DNA from: an uncultured Acidobacteriaceae bacterium | Lineage (GTDB): Bacteria > Acidobacteriota > Terriglobia > Terriglobales > Acidobacteriaceae | Length of the DNA stretch: 64,000 bases | Reading direction: 5' to 3' | Assembly (NCBI GenBank): GCA_903911925.1 | Contig: CAIWFH010000023.1 | Coordinates: forward strand, 1-64,000 | Shown here: in pieces, positions 57,736 through 64,000 of the stretch | Layout of the letters: each line of letters starts with the position of its first letter | Position numbering within the stretch: the first letter of the stretch is position 1 | The notes under the pieces: model-generated | The model's database searches: none | What the model saw: only the letters and a program-made list of their open reading frames with translations | What the model was told of the DNA's origin: nothing | Position numbers and translations under genes: made by a program

Positions 57736-58272
57736 TCACAGCTTTTCCAATGCGAAGCCCTCAAATCGAGGCTCAAATCCCAGCCGCTCCCAAAACCCCT
57801 TCAGCAGCGCCACAGTCTCATCGCTCGTCAACGGACCGTTGCGCAGCAGAATCTCTTTTCCGGCGCCTGCTGACAGCGCCGAAGCCTCGACGGCGATGGC
57901 AATCACCTTGTCGGCGCGATAGGTGCAGTTGGCCAGGTCGGCAATCGAGAGGCGCATGGTGGGCGTGGCCAGCACCGAGCGCGGCGGAGCCATCCGGTCA
58001 AGCAGCCACAGAATCTCCAGCTTCGACTCCAACTCATCCGGCACGCAGTCAACCACCAGGTCGGCCTGCCGCACCGCATCTTCAATCGTGGACATGAAGG
58101 TCACATTCGGCAGCGCATCCGGTCCGAGTTCGTTGCGCAGAGCTTCCTGCGCATGCCGCAAATTTGTCGGCATCACGTCTTCAAGCAGCACGCGATAGCC
58201 GGCGCGCGCCGCACTCATGGCGAGCCACCGGCCTAGCGGCCCGGCTCCGATAATAGCGACTGTAATCGGCAA
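57736..58272 (-). CDS. 3-hydroxyacyl-CoA dehydrogenase NAD-binding domain protein
   Basis: VAIIGAGPLGRWLAMSAARAGYRVLLEDVMPTNLRHAQEAL; ADLVVDCVPDELESKLEILWLLDRMAPPRSVLATPTMRLSIADLA. Confidence 0.83.
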   Translation of the reverse strand: MPITVAIIGAGPLGRWLAMSAARAGYRVLLEDVMPTNLRHAQEALRNELGPDALPNVTFMSTIEDAVRQADLVVDCVPDELESKLEILWLLDRMAPPRSVLATPTMRLSIADLANCTYRADKVIAIAVEASALSAGAGKEILLRNGPLTSDETVALLKGFWERLGFEPRFEGFALEKL

Positions 58273-58280
58273 GCGGCGGC

Positions 58281-58463
58281 TTACTTGGCGGCCAGTGCTT
58301 GTGCAACATCCTCTGCGTTGGGCTTGGCCTGGATCAGGTGCTCCGCTACGCGGGCGCGCTCTTCGGGTGTCAGCGTGGGGATCGTGGCCAGAACCCGGCG
58401 CAGGGTCACGGCAACATCGTCAATGTAGTTCATCAGGCGGATCGCTTCTCCGGACAGCGGCAT
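58281..58463 (-). CDS. Short hypothetical protein
   Basis: 60-aa ORF immediately upstream of and co-directional with the dehydrogenase gene; cctcggg-type leader only. Confidence 0.45.
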   Translation of the reverse strand: MPLSGEAIRLMNYIDDVAVTLRRVLATIPTLTPEERARVAEHLIQAKPNAEDVAQALAAK

Positions 58464-58621
58464 GGGTTTCCTCGGGGGTTAAAGTTGCTCTGCTTATTGT
58501 AGGCGGTGCGGTCGAGAAGGGGGAAGCCGCGGCAACAGATTTGCCCTCCCGCTGAACCGGTCTGTCACCCGCAACGCCGCATTTCGAAAGACCACGCTCA
58601 ATTCGCACCTACTCCGGGTGC

Positions 58622-58655
58622 CCCATCCATTCCGCGTTTTTGCGGAATGGATGGG
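58622..58655. repeat. Perfect 14-bp-arm inverted repeat
   Basis: CCCATCCATTCCGC gttttt GCGGAATGGATGGG; degenerate relative at about 60418-60450. Confidence 0.6.
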
Positions 58656-58790
58656 ATGCCGCAACACTCAGATAACCCCGTTCATCGGCAGCGACCGCAC
58701 CAAAACAAAGCCGTCATCTGAGCGAGCGCAGCGAGTCGAAGGACCTGCATTTGCTCTTCGTTCTTTTTCGACGAATCTCGATTCACCACG

Positions 58791-60215
58791 CTACCGCCCC
58801 AGCCGCTCATATTGGCGGATAAGGTCTGTCATCCCGTCCGCAATGGATTTCTCCGCGCAGCCAATCTTTAAATGCGAACTCAAAACCTGAAACGAGTTAT
58901 GGCTGAACGACGCGTCGTCGGGAATGTATCCCGAGTTCGCATTGCCGTTCGCCAATGTCACCATCATGGTGTTGGTCATCGGCGACTGCTTCTTCATGCG
59001 CTGCGAAATCAGCGTGTACACCTCGGCGTTGATCGAGGTCAGCGCCACGTCGCCCACGCCCAGCATGCCCAGCCTCAGGTTCACGGGGTTGCCGTCCACG
59101 TAGCTCGCCTCCATTCCCTCGCGGCCCTTGTCGGTGCGCGTTCGCCCCGGGCACGTCACCTTGCTTTGCGCGCCCCAGATTCTTACATCGCGCGAGGTCT
59201 GGGTCGTCTCCGTCATCACCCGAATAACCTCTTCGCCAAGCACTTGCCCTTCGCTTTCCATCCAGCGCTCCAGCCTGTCCTGCACCTCCGGGTCCAGCGG
59301 CTTTGCGGCAACCGTCCGATCACGCAGCGGAGCCTCAATCGACTCGCGCACCAGCACATTCCCTGTAATCGGAACCCCGGACTCCGAAGCCAGCGCATTC
59401 GTGCCCTGCCTCATGTAAAGCGGGCTCTGGTCGCCCGACGCCCCCTGCGTAAACGCCACCACGGCATCGTTCCCATACGCCTGCTCCACGTAGTTGCTCA
59501 TCGCGCCCGCAAAATCGCCGCTCACAAACTGCACCAGGTATCCGTTGATCGGATGCATCGCATAGTTCACGTAAACCGCGATCGGCTGCCCCGCCGGCGT
59601 CTCAAACTTCAGCACCGCCACCGTCTTGTCCGACGGCGCCACCAGGTTCGGCGCCTGGGTCCACAAGTGCGTCACCGGGTTGATCGCATCGCGGTTCACA
59701 TTCAGATAAGCCAGCCCCGTCCCGTATCCCATCTGCGCCGGCTGCATCCTGGCCTCGGCCTGCCGCACGGCATCCATCATCTTGCCCGCCATAAACTCAA
59801 CCGGCGGAAGAAACGGGTGCGGCGGCTCTCCCGGTTTGCTCGGTGCCGAGGGCATCGACGAGCTATGCGTGTGCGTGGCCGACATCAAAATGTTCTCCAC
59901 CGGGCACTTCAACTCCGCCGCAATCTGCCTTGAAGCTTCAGCCCATATCGGATCGCTCATGCCTCCCAGTTCCACGGCAATCAAGGCCGCGCGGGTCATG
60001 CCGTTATCCAGCACGATCACTCGAATATAAAGATGCTCGTGGGCATACTTGCCCGTAGGCGGCCGCGCCGCATCCGGCGCAGGAGTTATATCCACCTTCG
60101 CCGCGCCCACCTTCAAGCTTCCACTTTCCGCTGCAGCCGCCTGACTCGCTCCCATAACAAAACAGCTCAACAAGACAAAAAACGCCACTGCCTCGCGCCA
60201 TTGAAACATCCTCAT
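58791..60215 (-). CDS. Neutral/alkaline non-lysosomal ceramidase-like protein
   Basis: Signal peptide; LKVGAAKVDITPAPD; ILMSATHTHSSSMPS; AVVAFTQGASGDQSPLYMRQG. Confidence 0.88.
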   Translation of the reverse strand: MRMFQWREAVAFFVLLSCFVMGASQAAAAESGSLKVGAAKVDITPAPDAARPPTGKYAHEHLYIRVIVLDNGMTRAALIAVELGGMSDPIWAEASRQIAAELKCPVENILMSATHTHSSSMPSAPSKPGEPPHPFLPPVEFMAGKMMDAVRQAEARMQPAQMGYGTGLAYLNVNRDAINPVTHLWTQAPNLVAPSDKTVAVLKFETPAGQPIAVYVNYAMHPINGYLVQFVSGDFAGAMSNYVEQAYGNDAVVAFTQGASGDQSPLYMRQGTNALASESGVPITGNVLVRESIEAPLRDRTVAAKPLDPEVQDRLERWMESEGQVLGEEVIRVMTETTQTSRDVRIWGAQSKVTCPGRTRTDKGREGMEASYVDGNPVNLRLGMLGVGDVALTSINAEVYTLISQRMKKQSPMTNTMMVTLANGNANSGYIPDDASFSHNSFQVLSSHLKIGCAEKSIADGMTDLIRQYERLGR

Positions 60216-60312
60216 CGCGTCTCCTCAATTCCCTTCTCTATCTCTATTTGATTCGTACCCAGACGGACCGCCGCCCAATTCCACAAGAGCTGGGTGCCTC
60301 AGGTCCCGGGGT

Positions 60313-60340
60313 CCCCACGGACAGGTCTTCGTCCGTGGGG
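60313..60340. repeat. REP-like hairpin
   Basis: CCCCACGGAC aggtcttc GTCCGTGGGG, perfect 10-bp arms. Confidence 0.55.
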
Positions 60341-60450
60341 TGGAGGTCTCGATTTTGAGACCTGGGATACCACAACCCCCAACCGGCCAATTCCACAAAA
60401 GCCCCATGCCCCAGCCATTCCACGCTTTTTTGCGGAATAGATGGGATACC

Positions 60451-60501
60451 ACGAACCCCAACCGCCCCATTCATCACGAACCCCAACCGCCCCATTCATC
60501 C
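60451..60501. repeat. Two tandem copies of CACGAACCCCAACCGCCCCATTCATC-like sequence
   Basis: Adjacent repetition visible directly, with further related stretches just upstream (CCACAACCCCCAACCGGCCAATTCC). Confidence 0.55.
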
Positions 60502-61040
60502 GGAGCGACTGAAACACGGGCTGGTGGCCGGTCCCGAAGATGCAAATTCTCCGCTGGATCCGGGTGCCCACGGTCTCTCGCATTTGGAGACCGGGGAAAC
60601 CTCGGACCTAAGTTTACAGGCGGGAACTGGACATCCGTCACCCTGATTGCCCCTTGATAGCCGCCCCAGCGTCCCGAATGAAATTTCGTGCAAACCCGCG
60701 TGATCCGCTTGCAGATAATTACGCCTCTCCGGCGCACAATCAAAATTATGCTGATTAAAAGACCGCAACCGGAGAAACCATCATGGTCCAAGCCATCCGA
60801 CCCGCTTCTGCGCCCAATTTTGTAGTGTCAGGAATGTCTCCGGTTCAATCTGTCAGGTATGTGCCCGGTTCGTACCCTTACCCATCAGACCCCACCCCCT
60901 CCCCCACTTTTGCCGCAACCCCATAAAAACAAAAGGATTAACATCAAAAAACACCATTTCTACCCCACCAAACAAAGGACTTACCGCCTTCGACTCAGCC
61001 TTTATTTCTGGAAAATTACCGGCTTGGCTGCGCATAGAAT

Positions 61041-61508
61041 GTGGGCATGAGAAACGCAGCCAGGTTAGTAGCCCGCTCCGTTGTCGAAGCAATTAACCGT
61101 CACGACGTCGATAGCTTGGTGGAGCTGATGACTCCCAACCACCGATTCGTTGACTCGCTCGGCGGAGTGACCGAGGGACGCGACGCGATGCGCACGGCAT
61201 GGGCCGGGTATTTCCGCATGATGCCCGATTACTCAATCGACGTACGCGAGACTTTTTGCGAAGAGAATCCGGGAAACCCGGATCCCTCCGCTCCCCCATC
61301 GCTCCTCGCCGGCTTCGCCCAGGGGGACGGCCCATTTGTCGTGGTGATGCTGGGAGTGGCGCGCGGTACTTACTCATCCGACGGCGAACTCAAGCCTCAA
61401 AACCGGTGGGAAACTCCGGCGGCGTTGCGGGCTCTGATCGCGGACGGCAAGGTGGCCGAGTGGCGCGTCTACGCTGACAATGAGCCCATCCGGCGGCTGA
61501 TACGGTAA
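61041..61508 (+). CDS. SnoaL/NTF2-like protein
   Basis: INRHDVDSLVELMTPNHRFVDSLGGVTEGRDAMRTAWAGYFRMMPDYSIDV. Confidence 0.88.
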   Translation: MGMRNAARLVARSVVEAINRHDVDSLVELMTPNHRFVDSLGGVTEGRDAMRTAWAGYFRMMPDYSIDVRETFCEENPGNPDPSAPPSLLAGFAQGDGPFVVVMLGVARGTYSSDGELKPQNRWETPAALRALIADGKVAEWRVYADNEPIRRLIR

Positions 61509-61515
61509 GCCCGGA

Positions 61516-61866
61516 TTACATAAACTTCCCGGCAAGTTGCAGCACCTCGTTGATGGCTCCCTCAACCTTGTTCACATCGTTGATGCCGGCCGATATTGCC
61601 GCAATCTGGTCCTTCAACTTCTTCAGCGCGTCGTTGGCCTTCTTCATCTCCGGCGTCAGTTCCTTGAAGGCCGCAGTGCTGGCCTGCAGTGCGACCTCGT
61701 TCTGGGCGGTCATCATATCGCTCACGGCTTGCGCGGCGTCGTTCAGGGGCAGCGTGGCCGCTCCGGTCGCCGCCTTGCACTCCGCGTTTAACACGTCGAG
61801 CACACTCTGGTAAATGGCGTAAACCTGGGCTTCAGAAGGCTGCGGTGGTGTGGCCGGCGTTGACAT
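61516..61866 (-). CDS. Hypothetical helical protein
   Basis: 116-aa ORF with heptad-like composition; co-directional with the next gene. Confidence 0.6.
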   Translation of the reverse strand: MSTPATPPQPSEAQVYAIYQSVLDVLNAECKAATGAATLPLNDAAQAVSDMMTAQNEVALQASTAAFKELTPEMKKANDALKKLKDQIAAISAGINDVNKVEGAINEVLQLAGKFM

Positions 61867-61885
61867 CGGGCTTCGCTCCTTGGGG

Positions 61886-62830
61886 TTACTTGGTGGGCAG
61901 GCTCTTGTAGAAGGTCTTCAGGTCGTTGCCGGCCGCGACCAATTCACCCAGCCGGGCGGTCAGCGCTTCGGGGTTGTTGCCCTGCGCCGCGGCCGCCAGC
62001 GCATGGTGGGTCATCGCAAGCTCCCCCAGGCAGCTTTGCAGCCCGGCCAGCAAAGCGTCGGCGCTCTGCTCGTCTTTGCGATACGTAGGCAGCTTCTCTA
62101 CTTCGTCGCGCAGCTCGACGGGACTTAGCTTGTCCTTGTTTGACTGGATAAACGTCCACTCCTGGCGCGACATATCGTCATAGTCCTTCTTCGACGACCT
62201 GCGCAAGATGACGATGTCGTCGTTGAGCAGCTTGCAGAGTTGCTCAACCTGGGGATCCATCTGGGCGGTGATCGCGGGCAGCGCAGCATTCACCTTCTTT
62301 GAGACCAGGAATTCACCGATCTCCAGCGTCGCGGCGCTCACCAGGTTGGCGGTTTCCGGCGTGATGGAGAACCCCGATGCCTTGAGACCCGGTTCGCTGC
62401 TAATGCTGGTCCCGATGGACTTCAGGTTGGTTCCCGTCGTGGTTGCCGCCGTGGTAAGCGCCGGAGACGCCAGCCCCCCGGTCACTTCAGTAAGCGATTG
62501 CGCGTAGGATTTCAGGGCGTCCAGTATCTGCACTCTCGTCTTCAGCGCTTCCGGAGTCAGCAGCGGAGTGATCTGGTCGTAGTCCCAAGCCTTGCCCTCT
62601 TGAATCAGCAGAACGCCCGCGGAAACCTGTTCCCGGTCGTGCAAGTCGATTGCGGCGCGATAAGCATCCTCAGAGTTGGTAACCACCTGGGTAGCAATCG
62701 TTGACACGGCGGTGGCGTGCTTGGCAATCGGGGAGACAGAGCACCCGACGGCAATCAGGCAAAGGCCAAGGGTGCAGGTCGCAAGACGGAATGGCGGCAT
62801 GCGCCGGTGGGAGGGTCGCGCGGTTTGCAT
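61886..62830 (-). CDS. Hypothetical lipoprotein
   Basis: ATCTLGLCLIAVGCSVSP lipobox-like signal; 314 aa, no family recognised. Confidence 0.65.
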   Translation of the reverse strand: MQTARPSHRRMPPFRLATCTLGLCLIAVGCSVSPIAKHATAVSTIATQVVTNSEDAYRAAIDLHDREQVSAGVLLIQEGKAWDYDQITPLLTPEALKTRVQILDALKSYAQSLTEVTGGLASPALTTAATTTGTNLKSIGTSISSEPGLKASGFSITPETANLVSAATLEIGEFLVSKKVNAALPAITAQMDPQVEQLCKLLNDDIVILRRSSKKDYDDMSRQEWTFIQSNKDKLSPVELRDEVEKLPTYRKDEQSADALLAGLQSCLGELAMTHHALAAAAQGNNPEALTARLGELVAAGNDLKTFYKSLPTK

Positions 62831-62937
62831 GGGCTGATATGAAACCGGCCAGCTATCGCGCTCTTTGCGCTAGCGCAAAGAAGCCGCGTTTGGGATACCC
62901 GAGTGTGGAACGGTCGCGGTTGGTAAAAGGAGAAGCC

Positions 62938-63975
62938 ATGGGCAAGCGGATAGTCTTTTGCGCGGACGGAACTTGGGACGCGCCGCTGAGCAACACCAAC
63001 GTCTATAAGCTCTACAAAGCGCTGACCATGAGTGCTGACCAGGTGACTTATTACGACGACGGCGTGGGCGCCGACGCAACTGGGTTCCACAAGATTCTGC
63101 AGGGTGCGGTGGGCGATGGGCTGCTCCAGAAAGTCCAGGACGGCTACACCAAAATTGCCCACGTCTTCGAGCCGGGAGACGAGATTTTTCTTTTTGGCTT
63201 CAGCCGGGGGGCGTACACGGTGCGCAGCCTGGCGGGGATGATCGCCAACTGCGGTCTGCCCACTGGGTCCTTCAGCGACAACTGCGTCGTGCAGGCATTT
63301 GCCGCTTATCGCGACCCGGTGAATCGCGCTTCAATCCTGGCCGGGCTTACCGGATGCGGCCTTGGGCCGGCGACCATCCGCATGGTCGGAGTGTGGGACA
63401 CGGTAGGATCGCTGGGAATTCCATCGCTCTTTGGCGGAATCGACCAGAAGGCTTATGGGTTTCTGGATACAGGCCTGCATCCGAACGTGAAGAACGCTTA
63501 CCACGCTATGGCGGTGGACGAAGTGCGCGCCCAGTTTCCGGCCACGCTGTGGACCGGCAACCCAGCCCCGGGGCAGACGGTGGAGCAGGTGTGGTTTTCA
63601 GGCTGTCACAGCGACGTGGGCGGGGGTACGCCCCAAGGCGCAGGCGTAGATGCCGCGACCACGCTGAGCGACATTACCCTGGGCTGGATGGTGGCCAAAG
63701 CGCTGGCGCAAGGACTCACGATGGACCCCGCAGTGGCGGCCCATTACGGGACCCTGCCCTCCAAGTACGCGCTAGATGCGATTCATGAATCGTGGACCCT
63801 GGCCATGGGGCCGCAACATCTTCGCTCCATCGACACCAATGCTTCGGTGGCCAATAGCGTCGCGCTTCGTGTCCAGTACGCGCTTACCTACGCGCCCGGC
63901 AATCTGACCCTGAACGGCACAGCGCTTGGGGGCGGCTATCAGAAAGTAGCCGTGGTCGATGAAACCGCCTTCTAG
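62938..63975 (+). CDS. DUF2235 (alpha/beta hydrolase, T6SS phospholipase-like) protein
   Basis: GKRIVFCADGTWDAPLSNTNVYKLYKAL; YYDDGVGAD; IFLFGFSRGAYTVRSLAGMI; VWFSGCHSDVGGG. Confidence 0.92.
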   Translation: MGKRIVFCADGTWDAPLSNTNVYKLYKALTMSADQVTYYDDGVGADATGFHKILQGAVGDGLLQKVQDGYTKIAHVFEPGDEIFLFGFSRGAYTVRSLAGMIANCGLPTGSFSDNCVVQAFAAYRDPVNRASILAGLTGCGLGPATIRMVGVWDTVGSLGIPSLFGGIDQKAYGFLDTGLHPNVKNAYHAMAVDEVRAQFPATLWTGNPAPGQTVEQVWFSGCHSDVGGGTPQGAGVDAATTLSDITLGWMVAKALAQGLTMDPAVAAHYGTLPSKYALDAIHESWTLAMGPQHLRSIDTNASVANSVALRVQYALTYAPGNLTLNGTALGGGYQKVAVVDETAF

Positions 63976-64000
63976 ATATTTTTTCTTTTGGCATAGACTT

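Noticed and set aside
58872-59933. 353-aa His/Arg-rich plus-strand ORF opposite the ceramidase
   Set aside because: Biased composition expected from the antisense of a GC-rich gene; no domain recognised.
60451-60501. Possible CRISPR-like direct repeats
   Set aside because: Only two back-to-back units without spacers, no cas genes in the window.

Overview
The window looks like an Acidobacteriota-type chromosome segment, judging by its large Oar-like TonB receptors with N-terminal carboxypeptidase-regulatory domains. Its centre (about 13-50 kb) reads as a locus for degrading gallotannin/gallate down to phloroglucinol, with a dedicated molybdenum supply. A minus-strand run carries TonB receptor, tannase-family esterase, UbiD decarboxylase, DASS anion transporter and UbiX. 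Further on lie the large and small subunits of a pyrogallol-phloroglucinol transhydroxylase (athL/athS), which is a Mo enzyme. These are interleaved with moaA, mobA, a MoaD-MoaE fusion, modA, a ModB-ModC fusion, a di-Mop molbindin, an HTH-TOBE protein and an FmdE-like protein. A complete Liv-type ABC transporter is also present. I found a 46-nt composite motif (21-bp dyad, exactly 10 nt, then ACAAAGTATTGGACA) in the same orientation upstream of three genes: an esterase and both TonB receptors. This suggests one regulon, plausibly under the adjacent LysR protein. An embedded operon encodes a 2-deoxy-scyllo-inosose-synthase-like cyclase, an IolE-fold TIM-barrel protein, a Zn-dehydrogenase and an EamA transporter. 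I propose, as a hypothesis only, that it makes the tetrahydroxybenzene co-substrate of the transhydroxylase. Decayed DNA flanks the locus: relics at 10.6-12.9 kb on the left; a glycyl-radical-enzyme remnant fused to a Sel1 fragment and a truncated group II intron on the right. A tRNA-Val lies just beyond the intron. All calls come from reading the sequence; no database search was run.
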